Assembly: GCA_903839875.1 (NCBI GenBank)
Contig: CAIMDZ010000206.1
Location: 1-49,398, forward strand
Reading direction: 5' to 3'
DNA from: an uncultured Bacteroidota bacterium
GTDB taxonomy: Bacteria; Bacteroidota; Bacteroidia; Chitinophagales; Chitinophagaceae
DNA: 49,398 nt
This document shows positions 31,459-40,331 of this stretch, one piece after another; positions within the stretch are counted from its first letter, which is position 1; each line of letters starts with the position of its first letter. Under the pieces are notes generated by a model. It ran no database searches, had not been told where the DNA came from, and saw only the letters and a list, made by a program, of their open reading frames with translations. Both the position numbers and the translations under genes were made by a program.

Positions 31459-32895
31459 ATGATAAGACTCCCCGGATTTTTAGTGTTTATCTTTTTGTTG
31501 TTCGTATATGGGGCCGGGGCCCAGGTAGAGCATCCTGCTGATACAGTAGTTAAAGATTATAATTCATATGATACAGTTTTGCCAAAGAATGACTTTGTGG
31601 ATACTGTTCATCATTTGGTATTTACGCAGGAAGACAGCCTGCGGGAGAAGGGAATCTATAAACTGGACCTTGTAAAGGCCGAAAATGAGCGGCGCTGGAT
31701 AAAAACACAAATAGTGAATCTGTCGTCTTACAAGATGCACGGCAGGGGATATGTAAAAGATGGCAGGGATTCAGCAGCCAGATACATCCTTAAAAAGTTA
31801 AGAGAATTTAAATTAAAGCCTGTCGGGGCTGATAACAGGTGGGCTCAGGGCTTCGCATTCCCGGTCAATACATTTCCAGGCCGCATGTTCCTGTCTGTGA
31901 ACGGAGATTCACTTTCACCGGGCATAGATTTCATCATTGATCCTGCAAGTCCTTCCTATTCAGGGGAACGGGTAAATGTAAAGGCCATAAACCTTAGTTA
32001 TATTACAGATACTGCTGCGTGGCACAGTACGCTTGGGTCTATGGACGGTGATCATGTCTATTATTTACAAAATCCTGATTCTTTTTGCCAGCATGTTCTG
32101 CATATCCGGATCAGCCAACTGGCAACAAAGCTGCCGGCCGGCTGTTTCATTATACCAATGAGGAAATTAACGTGGTCGGTGAGCAGGGAAACCATACCCG
32201 CCACTGTATTCTATGTAGATAAAGATGTATTGCCAAGGAACCTGAAAAAGGTGACAGCGGATGTGAACGCGGTATTGCTGCCGCACGCGCGCAGTGAAAA
32301 TATTATTGCCTGCATGCCGGGAGATGTGAAAGATTCTTTCATTGTATTCAGCGCCCATTACGATCATCTGGGTATGATGGGAGATACTACTTACTTTCCG
32401 GGAGCCAGCGACAATGCCAGCGGCATTGCCATGCTGCTGTACCTGGCATCTTATTACAGCAAGCACCCGCAACACTATACTATTGTTTTTATCGCCTTTG
32501 CCGGCGAGGAAGCTGCATTGATGGGCTCCGAATTTTTCGTGACCTATCCAATGATACCCTTAAAGAATATTAAGTTCCTTACCAACATAGATATTATGGG
32601 CGATGCCACTGATGGCGTAACGGTGGTAAACGCAACAGAAAATCCGAAGCAGTTTGAACTGCTGCAGAAGATAAACGAAAAGAACAAATACCTGCCCGAA
32701 ATCCGCAGCCGCGGCAAGGCTGCCAACAGTGATCATTATTATTTCAGCGAGGCAGGTGTGCCGGCATTTTTTATATATTCAAATGGTGGCAACGGTTTTT
32801 ACCACGATGTTTATGACCGCGCAAGGGAAGTGACCCTGAACCATATAGATGATGTAGCAAACCTGCTCGAGGATTTTGTGAAAAACATCAGATAG
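31459..32895 (+). CDS. Secreted M28-family metallopeptidase
   Basis: The protein has 478 residues. A signal peptide (MIRLPGFLVFIFLLFVYGAGAQ) requires the start at 31459. The catalytic domain (about 285-475) has the two-zinc ligands of family M28: His in FSAHYDHLG, the bridging Asp in GASDNASGIAM, Glu-Glu in AGEEAALMGSEFF, Asp in NIDIMGDATDG and His in NSDHYYFSEAG. It is an aminopeptidase-like enzyme acting in the periplasm or outside the cell. It is a single gene between divergent usp and the downstream lipoprotein. The start codon lies almost on the predicted transcription start. Confidence 0.9.
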   Translation: MIRLPGFLVFIFLLFVYGAGAQVEHPADTVVKDYNSYDTVLPKNDFVDTVHHLVFTQEDSLREKGIYKLDLVKAENERRWIKTQIVNLSSYKMHGRGYVKDGRDSAARYILKKLREFKLKPVGADNRWAQGFAFPVNTFPGRMFLSVNGDSLSPGIDFIIDPASPSYSGERVNVKAINLSYITDTAAWHSTLGSMDGDHVYYLQNPDSFCQHVLHIRISQLATKLPAGCFIIPMRKLTWSVSRETIPATVFYVDKDVLPRNLKKVTADVNAVLLPHARSENIIACMPGDVKDSFIVFSAHYDHLGMMGDTTYFPGASDNASGIAMLLYLASYYSKHPQHYTIVFIAFAGEEAALMGSEFFVTYPMIPLKNIKFLTNIDIMGDATDGVTVVNATENPKQFELLQKINEKNKYLPEIRSRGKAANSDHYYFSEAGVPAFFIYSNGGNGFYHDVYDRAREVTLNHIDDVANLLEDFVKNIR

Positions 32896-32970
32896 GTGAA
32901 TAAGGTATTAACCGGCAGTATAAAAAAAACCGCTCTTTTACCTTAAATAGGGGAAGAAAAAACATAGGTA

Positions 32971-33000
32971 TTGACTATTGAGGCGTATTTAGTATATTTG
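32971..33000 (+). promoter_or_regulatory. Promoter of the 362-aa lipoprotein gene (TTG-N19-TATATTTG)
   Basis: TTG at 32971-32973 and TATATTTG at 32993-33000 are 19 bases apart, 26 nt before the ATG at 33027. Confidence 0.6.
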
Positions 33001-33026
33001 GCTCTTTGTTGTTTAAAATTACCTGT

Positions 33027-34115
33027 ATGAAACGAATACATTTGCTGTACCTGGTTATTTTAATGCCTGCATTCTTTTGCATGCTGCCTTCGTGTACTAA
33101 GAATAAATACCATGATACTAACCCGACGCCTGATAATTACAGGCTGCTGAGTTATTCGAAAGTAATTACGCAAAGTGTTGTATATCCGTACTATATCGGA
33201 ACGCCTGTAAATACTGAAAATTACAGGTTTGTTTATGACGGGTACAACAGGGTTTCTGTAATATACTTTACATCGAATGATTCGAACAAAGTGAGAGACG
33301 GCCTGTCGAACCTGACCATGAAATTTGATTACACTGTACCGGGCACCATTTACAAAACTATTACTGATGTAAAAACAGCTACCATTAAAGAGATAGATAC
33401 CTTTTACCAGAACCCAAATGGACAGATCACAAGCGCTTATTTCCCCGGTGTTTACCACTCATATAATTATTACGGCAAGTTGCTGGCCAACGAAGGAATT
33501 ACTTACAGGAGCTTTAATACCACTATAGCTGGAAACGTATCCTACACATCCAATAACGGCGATTTTCTTTACCGCCTGTTTAACAATCAACTGACAGCTA
33601 CCTTCCCCGACAGCGGAATAATTTCCACATTCATTCCACCTGTGCTGGATAGCGACACAATACTTTCGCTGCCATTAACCGTTACCTGGACTGCCTATAA
33701 TCCGGATGGCACTTTAGGCATTATTACACATAATAATGTTAATGGTTTTTCAGACGGACTTTCGGGATATTCCGCGAATCTGATCAGGGTAGATGCCATT
33801 GATGCAAATGGTATTAAGGCCCGCCCATGTTATTTCCCCGCCGGCTATACCAATAAAATGTTCTACCAGATTTACGATTTCCTTAACGACCGTCCGGGAG
33901 ACTATCTGTGGCTTCAATCGTTTACGACCTATGGGGTAAACATTTACCAGACCACACATATGCTAAGGGCAATGACCAGTTCGGCTACAGCTACAGGTAT
34001 TTCTTATGTTATTGACGCTGACAGCAAAGTGAATTTTACGAATGCGATCATAAAAGACAGTGTAACGAAGAATATTATCAACGAGCAGTACAAGTTGCAA
34101 TACGAAACATACTGA
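33027..34115 (+). CDS. Lipoprotein with YD/DUF4595-like beta repeats
   Basis: The protein has 362 residues from the ATG at 33027. The signal ends in a lipobox (MPAFFCMLPSC, Cys at about 23), so it should be anchored to a membrane, probably the outer one. Residues 30-350 look all-beta with YD-type pieces (YRFVYDGYNRVSVIYF, FYQNPNGQITSAYF, WTAYNPDGTLGIITHNN), which recall DUF4595 or YD-repeat lipoproteins of Bacteroidota. No enzyme motif is seen and no neighbour points to a role. Confidence 0.75.
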   Translation: MKRIHLLYLVILMPAFFCMLPSCTKNKYHDTNPTPDNYRLLSYSKVITQSVVYPYYIGTPVNTENYRFVYDGYNRVSVIYFTSNDSNKVRDGLSNLTMKFDYTVPGTIYKTITDVKTATIKEIDTFYQNPNGQITSAYFPGVYHSYNYYGKLLANEGITYRSFNTTIAGNVSYTSNNGDFLYRLFNNQLTATFPDSGIISTFIPPVLDSDTILSLPLTVTWTAYNPDGTLGIITHNNVNGFSDGLSGYSANLIRVDAIDANGIKARPCYFPAGYTNKMFYQIYDFLNDRPGDYLWLQSFTTYGVNIYQTTHMLRAMTSSATATGISYVIDADSKVNFTNAIIKDSVTKNIINEQYKLQYETY

Positions 34116-34261
34116 TAGATAGGTCGCTATTCCGCAAAAATTAGATTATCACTATTGTTTAAGGTTATATAGGCTGCCTGTATAACCTTAATCATTTATG
34201 GAAATGATGGGAGAAAATAGTCGTAATTTTGCAGTTGTTAAGCATTGTCATTAACTTAGGG

Positions 34262-34342
34262 AAGTCCGGAGGACTTGAATGTGAATAGCCGCCGGTGAAA
34301 CCGGCGGTAGTATAGAAGAAGGACACAACCCCAGCGGGGTTG
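34262..34342. repeat. Array of three different hairpins
   Basis: AAGTCC-GG-AGGACTT-like (34262-34275), CCGCCGG-TGAAA-CCGGCGG (34289-34307) and CAACCCC-AGC-GGGGTTG (34326-34342). Two are followed by the word TTGAATGT. I recall such TTGAATGT-linked hairpin clusters as dispersed repeats in Bacteroidota. Confidence 0.75.
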
Positions 34343-34411
34343 AATGTAGTGTCGGAAATGACATAGTTGCTTAAGATAATAACATTGAACTGTTAAGTAA
34401 AAGTTTACTTT

Positions 34412-34924
34412 ATGGAAACCATTGTAAATAAAGTAGCGGAAAGCGGCATTATTACCCTTGACCTGGCGCCCTATATATCCGCGGCAGACATCGCCTTATT
34501 CGACCTGAAGCCATTTTTATTCAGGGAAATGATATTAAAGGAGAAAGATTACCGCGCGGCATTGCCCCTTCATGACTGGAAACAATATGAGGGAAAGCAT
34601 GTAGCGATAACCTGCACGGCGGATGCTGTAGTTCCGGTATGGGCTTATATGCTGGCGGCATCCTTTATGCAGCCGGTTGCTGCATCCGTATTTTTTGGTT
34701 CGGCAGAAGAACTTTTAAAAATACAGATCGTTAGCCGGATAGGACAAATAGATGCAGCGGAATACAAAGATAAACGTGTAGTTATAAAAGGGTGTGGCGA
34801 TACCCCAATACCTGAGACCGCTTATGTTGCGATTACTTTTCATCTGAGGCCCGTGGTAAAATCGCTTATGTACGGAGAGCCCTGTTCTACAGTGCCAATC
34901 TATAAAAAGCCCCTTATTGCCTGA
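34412..34924 (+). CDS. DUF2480 family protein
   Basis: The protein has 170 residues, the family's full length. Recognisable stretches are ADIALFDLKPFLFREMILKEKDYRAAL, HDWKQYEGKHVAITCTADAVVPVWAYMLAA, DKRVVIKGCGDTPIPETAYVAITFHLRPVVKSLMYGEPCSTVPIYKK. The family is a conserved cytoplasmic protein of Bacteroidota of unknown function. It stands alone, after a cluster of hairpin repeats and before a T9SS pseudogene. Confidence 0.9.
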   Translation: METIVNKVAESGIITLDLAPYISAADIALFDLKPFLFREMILKEKDYRAALPLHDWKQYEGKHVAITCTADAVVPVWAYMLAASFMQPVAASVFFGSAEELLKIQIVSRIGQIDAAEYKDKRVVIKGCGDTPIPETAYVAITFHLRPVVKSLMYGEPCSTVPIYKKPLIA

Positions 34925-34929
34925 GATCA

Positions 34930-35462
34930 CGGGAGCAAAGAAGTCTCGGGGAATTCACTTGCGGTATAAGGGTGATACTGTACTATTCACTAACACTTCG
35001 TACGGAGGACTGATAGAGACATCAATGATGCAAATATTCCGCTTGCTGCCTGGAAATGGAATACAGGCCAGACTACACCTGCAATAGCGGTCACAACGCC
35101 CGGTTACTATTCTGTGAAAGTAACAGTGAAAGGTTGCTAAGGAACGGATTTCATATTGGTGCAGAATGACTGCTACATGAATGTACCTAGTGTATTCACA
35201 CCAAACGGAGATGGGTTGAATGATTATTTTTTTCCGAGGCAGTTTTTAGCTAAAGGGCTTACTTCATTCAGGATGGAAATTTACAACCGGTGGGGCCAGT
35301 TGATTTTTGAAACAACAAATCTTGAGGAGTCAGGTTGGGATGGCAGACTCAATAATACAGAGCAGCCCGTGGGCGATATGTTTATGTTATAGACGCTACT
35401 TTTAAGGATGGGCAAAAGGAACACAGGAGGAAAATGTTACATTGCTAAGATAAATATATAGT
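34930..35462 (+). pseudogene. Broken T9SS type B (CHU_C) surface protein gene
   Basis: The surviving C-terminal part reads WKWNTGQTTPAIAVTTPGYYSVKVTVKGC, a TAA stop (35138-35140), then NVPSVFTPNGDGLNDYFFPRQ and RMEIYNRWGQLIFETTN, the gliding-motility-associated C-terminal domain. After PVGD the frame shifts (YVYVIDATFKDGQKE continues in another frame), and the final TQEENVTLLR lies in a third frame. At least one stop and two frameshifts disable it. It sits directly before an intact 1311-residue gene with the same kind of C terminus, so it may be a decayed tandem relative. Confidence 0.85.
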
Positions 35463-35704
35463 TGAATTCCAACCCTATACTATTTTTTATCCGTCTTACT
35501 ATAGGATATTGGCCAATTGCTATTATGAAATGAATGAATATATAATTCGATATAATAACTTATAGTTAATTAAGAAAAATATTTTTGCTATTGTTCAGGA
35601 AAAAATTACTACTTTACACAAACTTAAGTATATTTATAACCCAAATTATGCAAATTATACTATAACATTGAAAGGATTCTTCCGATTAACTTAATAATAC
35701 GATT

Positions 35705-38700
35705 ATGAAAAAACAGTACTCAGGCATTGCACTTATTTTGCTCACCCTATGTTTTTACAATACCAGCCGGGCTCAGATGGTAGGTGTTAACTGCTACCTG
35801 CAGGGAGCTTATCTTGAAATCGGCCTTTCAACAAATGCCGGTTTTGGTACTGTGGCCCCGCCAGCGGGCTACCATCCGCATAATGGTGGTACCACATGGA
35901 CGCCTGGTGTTCCGTTAGCTGAAGTGTACGATTATGGCCATGATGGCTGGTCGGTGGGTACGCCCGCTTTTATGGGTGATTACACCTATCCCGGTTCTCC
36001 GTTTGAAGGCTGGGAAATCCAGATGAATGGTACACGTTCACAGCAGTACGCAATTCCTTATTCGGGAACACCTTCTACTTACTCCGGTGCCTGTACAATG
36101 ACCGGCGCTGGCTTAGTTTCTTATTCCAATTCGGGAGGGACCGTAAAATGTTTGTGGGACGGGAATTATAATCAGGGTGCAACAACCCTGGTTATCAGGC
36201 AGGAAACACGTATTGATACTTATGCATCTGCTGTAACAGTAACAGTTAAAATTTACAATACCTCAGCTACCGCAGCTACCGGCGTTTATTACTGGCGTTC
36301 ATGCGACCCTGATAATGATGAGACATGGCCCGGTGGCGGTTTCCCGACAATGAATACCGTTAATGCACAAAACGACGTAGACCATCGGGTTGCGGTAACA
36401 GGCACCGGATACAGCTCCACTAACCCTCCATTAACATTATGCACCAAGGATGCCCGTGCGGTTGCATGTGTATATAATGCCTGGGGATTGACAGTAGCGC
36501 AGGATCTGGCAGCAGTATGGAATATGACTTATGGAACTGCATCCTACACAGTAGGAGCGCCTGATCCGGGTGATATCGGAATAGGACTTGTTTATAAACT
36601 GGGTCGTTGCCCTGGAACCGGCTCTATTGCCGCCGGCGACAGCGACGTACTTTCCTATGCGTATGTATTCAACGGATGGCACGGCATTGACAGCATCGGC
36701 GCATTCCCTGAACCTTCTGTTAGAATTGGCGGCGGACCACTTGTAGGTCCAGCGGCGCCTTATCCGAATGTAGTATTGGATACCTACAATGCATGTTTAA
36801 ATCCTGGTCTTACATTGGTGCCTGTTGATTTACCTTATGCAGATGAAACAGGCTGGACCTGGAGTAGCTGGACCTGGTCTCCCGGTACAGGGCTTTCTGC
36901 AACCACAGGTGCTCACGTGCTTGTTACTACCACCGCTCTTCCTCCGGTAATTACCTTTACAGTTACAGGAACTGATGCATGGACCTGCCAGACAAGAACC
37001 ATGTATATTACCTTCATTACCTGTAACACAGTAAGGGCCAATGCCCCTTGTTACGGTGATACTTTATTTTTGAGGCATATCGGAGATTCTACCGGTGCAA
37101 CCTATTCATGGACCGGACCGGGAGGATATACCAGTACACTGCAAAATCCATTCATTTTCCCGGCTACCTATATTGATTCAGGAAAATTTTATGTCACAAA
37201 GACCGTGGGAGGCATAAGCTTCCCGGACAGTTTTGCTGTTACCGTCCATCACAAACCGGATGTAATAGCCTCAAATAACTCACCATTGTGTCTGGGTATA
37301 GTTGATACTCTGCTGCTCGATGTCAATCCTGCTATGTCGGGTATGACCTATAGCTGGTCAGGGCCACCGGCATTTACATCGTCACTGAAAAATCCGTCCA
37401 TACAGCCATTCACAATGGCAAATGTGGGTACTTACCGTGTTATTGTTGCCTCACCGTTTGGCTGCAAGGATACGGCGACGACCTATGCGGATACGATAAC
37501 CCAGCCGCGTCCACCAATTATTACAGATCAGCAATATTGCCAGTTCCAGACATGGGTACCATGGACCATTACAGGACTTTCCCCCGGAGGTTATGTACTC
37601 TGGTACACTGCACCCACGGGTGGGGTAGGCGATACAACTGCACCTTCTGTACCAACCGGCACACCGGGATTATATACCTATTATTTCAGCCAGAAAAACG
37701 GCAGTTGTGAAAGCATTCGCGATACTATAAGCATCAGGGTGGTAACAACCCCGGCTGCGCCTGCTGTGAGCGGTAACTTCGCGTATTGCCAGCATGTAGG
37801 TCCATTTCTTCCGCTTACCTTATCGCTTACCTCTTCAGGCGTACCACGGTGGTATACAGTACCTGCGCCCGGCGGCAGCTATTCTACATCAGAACCGATA
37901 CCTGATCTCAATATAGTACCAACAGGCGGTAAGTATAAATATTATGTAAGCCAGTTTGATTCAGGCTGTGAAGGGCCAAGGACCTATGTACCCATCTGGG
38001 TCCACCAAAAGCCTAACAAGCCGGATGTGGTAAATGATTGGTACTGCCAGTTCCAGACGCCACATCAGATAGACCTCAATGGTAAGGTGAAAGTGGATTC
38101 CGGACTGCTGAACGTAGATACGACCGATCTGGCCGCAGTATTACGGTATTGGGGACCCGGCTGGCCTCCGGCAAGCACAGTTCCGCCCATACCTAATACA
38201 TCAATAGCACCTGATACGGCATACTATTATATAACTGAAACAACTACCTTCGGATGTGTAAGTGACAGCGCTAAAGTGCAGATAATAGTCAGGCTTAAAC
38301 CTGATGCGCCGGTAACAAGGAATTCGAGGTACTGCCAGAAAGATATGAATCCGCTGCCGTTGAATTACTTCGTGGATAGCCTCTGGAATTCAACCAACCT
38401 GTCATGGTATAAGAACACTGTACTGTTATCAGGCGCTCCGACTCCGGACACCTGGATACCACAGGGAACAACTACATGGTGGGTAAGCCAATGGGTGAAC
38501 CAATGCCAGAGCGACAGTGCGGCAATAAAAGTAGAGATCGTTTACAAACCGGTATTCTGTATTGCTCCAAGCAGTCCATGGGTATGCCAGTACGATTCTA
38601 TACAATTATATTATTCCTGCGGGCCAACACTTTTCGAACCTTATTATTACTGGACATTGTCACCTGGAGCTTTCCCGGCCAATGGCGCTAATGTCGGGGA

Positions 38701-39640
38701 CTCCATGATAACCGTAAAGTTTGATTCAGCCGGTCTGAGTACAGTAATGTTGCGTGCATTCGATGACAGCGGCTTCTGCCACTCTGATACATCTATAAAC
38801 ATAAAGGTAGTAACCCAGCCTACCCTGGTTGGCTATACTAAACCTGATGTGTGCCTGGGTGATACCATACAGCTTGCATTAACCTCAAGGTCAGACAATG
38901 CGTACACATTCAAGTGGTATGTGGATGACCTGCCGATGGCAAATTCACATGCAGTGGATATTGTTACCAGCAACAGCAACAGCGGAGGACCGTTCATGAT
39001 TACCTGGGTAGACAGCGGACGACATGTGATCACGATCACATCAAAGACAGCGGAAGGTTGTGAATCAGCGCCGGTATTTGATTCTATAGAAGTACATACG
39101 CTTCCTGATGCGACATTCTTTATATCATCAGTATCAAATAACAGTACATTGTGTTTAGATGACAGTATGCAGTTCACTGCGCACGCCACCAGTTACAGTT
39201 ATGCATACGAATGGTCTCCTGCTGATTATTTCCATAATGAGAACAAGCCTGTTGCATGGGGCAGGTTGCGTCAGGAAAGGAGTGTTATCACACTTAGGGT
39301 AACTGATCCGTTCGGTTGTTATGCAACTCAGAATTTGGAAGTAGATCCGGGTTCATGTTGTACTGTGCTGGTACCTAATGCGTTTACACCTAACGGATCG
39401 GGACCTGCTGAAAACAATGCGCTGAGGCCATATTCCAATGGCCGCCACCTGTTCCATGTGTTCCGTATCGTAAACCGCTGGGGACAAACAGTATTTGAGT
39501 CTGCCAACAACCAAGATGCTCAATGGGACGGAAGGTATAATGGCATACCGCAGGATATGGGCGTATACTATTACTACCTCAAGTTTGACTGCGGTGGCAA
39601 GACGATAGAGCAGAAGGGTGATGTGACACTGATCAGGTAA
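35705..39640 (+). CDS. Large T9SS type B surface protein with Ig-like repeats
   Basis: The protein has 1311 residues. A signal peptide (MKKQYSGIALILLTLCFYNTSRAQ) is followed by a 330-residue beta-rich N-terminal domain, then Ig-like or PKD-like modules of 75-90 residues. Several begin with a YCQ or WYCQFQT motif (about 610, 695, 780 and 875) and many carry SDS and DT endings. The last 90 residues are the CHU_C domain (VLVPNAFTPNGSGPAENNALRP...FRIVNRWGQTVFESAN...DMGVYYYYLKFDCGG), which directs T9SS export and attachment of type B cargo, such as gliding adhesins. A terminator follows at 39676. The ligand is unknown. Confidence 0.9.
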   Translation: MKKQYSGIALILLTLCFYNTSRAQMVGVNCYLQGAYLEIGLSTNAGFGTVAPPAGYHPHNGGTTWTPGVPLAEVYDYGHDGWSVGTPAFMGDYTYPGSPFEGWEIQMNGTRSQQYAIPYSGTPSTYSGACTMTGAGLVSYSNSGGTVKCLWDGNYNQGATTLVIRQETRIDTYASAVTVTVKIYNTSATAATGVYYWRSCDPDNDETWPGGGFPTMNTVNAQNDVDHRVAVTGTGYSSTNPPLTLCTKDARAVACVYNAWGLTVAQDLAAVWNMTYGTASYTVGAPDPGDIGIGLVYKLGRCPGTGSIAAGDSDVLSYAYVFNGWHGIDSIGAFPEPSVRIGGGPLVGPAAPYPNVVLDTYNACLNPGLTLVPVDLPYADETGWTWSSWTWSPGTGLSATTGAHVLVTTTALPPVITFTVTGTDAWTCQTRTMYITFITCNTVRANAPCYGDTLFLRHIGDSTGATYSWTGPGGYTSTLQNPFIFPATYIDSGKFYVTKTVGGISFPDSFAVTVHHKPDVIASNNSPLCLGIVDTLLLDVNPAMSGMTYSWSGPPAFTSSLKNPSIQPFTMANVGTYRVIVASPFGCKDTATTYADTITQPRPPIITDQQYCQFQTWVPWTITGLSPGGYVLWYTAPTGGVGDTTAPSVPTGTPGLYTYYFSQKNGSCESIRDTISIRVVTTPAAPAVSGNFAYCQHVGPFLPLTLSLTSSGVPRWYTVPAPGGSYSTSEPIPDLNIVPTGGKYKYYVSQFDSGCEGPRTYVPIWVHQKPNKPDVVNDWYCQFQTPHQIDLNGKVKVDSGLLNVDTTDLAAVLRYWGPGWPPASTVPPIPNTSIAPDTAYYYITETTTFGCVSDSAKVQIIVRLKPDAPVTRNSRYCQKDMNPLPLNYFVDSLWNSTNLSWYKNTVLLSGAPTPDTWIPQGTTTWWVSQWVNQCQSDSAAIKVEIVYKPVFCIAPSSPWVCQYDSIQLYYSCGPTLFEPYYYWTLSPGAFPANGANVGDSMITVKFDSAGLSTVMLRAFDDSGFCHSDTSINIKVVTQPTLVGYTKPDVCLGDTIQLALTSRSDNAYTFKWYVDDLPMANSHAVDIVTSNSNSGGPFMITWVDSGRHVITITSKTAEGCESAPVFDSIEVHTLPDATFFISSVSNNSTLCLDDSMQFTAHATSYSYAYEWSPADYFHNENKPVAWGRLRQERSVITLRVTDPFGCYATQNLEVDPGSCCTVLVPNAFTPNGSGPAENNALRPYSNGRHLFHVFRIVNRWGQTVFESANNQDAQWDGRYNGIPQDMGVYYYYLKFDCGGKTIEQKGDVTLIR

Positions 39641-39675
39641 AAAAAGTGTTGATCTTAGCAACACGCTGAAGATAA

Positions 39676-39707
39676 AAACGGGCTGTTCCTTACGGAGCAG
39701 CCCGTTT
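39676..39707 (+). terminator. Rho-independent terminator after the 1311-aa gene
   Basis: AAACGGGCTG (39676-39685) pairs with CAGCCCGTTT (39698-39707), the stem extended inward by TCC/GGA; AATTTT follows. It lies 36 bp after the stop codon. Confidence 0.75.
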
Positions 39708-39804
39708 AATTTTCAAAAATACTATTGATTCCACCTTGGCGTGCGTAAAAAAACAGAATGCAGGTTATGGCCTTTGCGGCTTGGCATGCGATTTTTTCAG
39801 CAGA

Positions 39805-40248
39805 TTATTTGCTTTCGAAAGTATAGGATTTGAGGTAGCGCATTCTTGTCGCTTTACGGTCACTGCTTACTTCGTAAAGGTCATTAAAGGTGGTATCATT
39901 AGCCATTTTAAAACCGATGATATACGTGTAAGGCAATGCACCCTTCCTTATCACGGGTGTAGCATCTTCAGCTCCTTTGGGTAAAGTGATCTGGCTCGTT
40001 GCGAAATTTGGCCCCATTTCGGCATCAACATCATAAATTCCGTTACTGACATTGCTGTCAGCAATAACTTTTACACTAAACATGAAATGGTTGAGCGAGT
40101 CTTCCGTTACAGGCATCCCGGCCTGAGCGATTATCGTGCCTGATTTAGGAAATTTTGGGGCATCCTGTTTGTTGCCAGCTTTATTTGCAGGGTTATTACA
40201 AGCCGCGAGGCTAACTAAGGTGAAGGAAATAAGTGCCGTTTTTCTCAT
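39805..40248 (-). CDS. Small hypothetical lipoprotein
   Basis: The protein has 147 residues. The signal ends in a lipobox (SFTLVSLAAC, Cys17). The mature part is a single soluble domain (FMFSVKVIADSNVSNGIYDVDAEMGPNFATSQITLPKG) rich in beta strands; it is not recognised. A -7 element TAAATTTG on the minus strand (40257-40264) lies so close to the ATG that the mRNA is probably leaderless. It is divergent from the M49 peptidase, whose product is also a lipoprotein. Confidence 0.75.
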   Translation of the reverse strand: MRKTALISFTLVSLAACNNPANKAGNKQDAPKFPKSGTIIAQAGMPVTEDSLNHFMFSVKVIADSNVSNGIYDVDAEMGPNFATSQITLPKGAEDATPVIRKGALPYTYIIGFKMANDTTFNDLYEVSSDRKATRMRYLKSYTFESK

Positions 40249-40256
40249 ATCGCAGG

Positions 40257-40264
40257 CAAATTTA
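40257..40264 (-). promoter_or_regulatory. -7 promoter element (TAAATTTG) of the small lipoprotein gene
   Basis: Full TAnnTTTG match on the minus strand, with 8 bases between it and the ATG. Confidence 0.5.
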
Positions 40265-40331
40265 AAGGTTTCCGTTTCTTTAAGCGGATGGATTAAAGTA
40301 TTTTTATGCCAATAATAAATTCATTCTAAAA

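Noticed and set aside
35156-35392. 78-residue open frame as a separate gene
   Set aside because: It begins and ends within a CHU_C domain whose remaining parts are in other frames, so it is part of a pseudogene.
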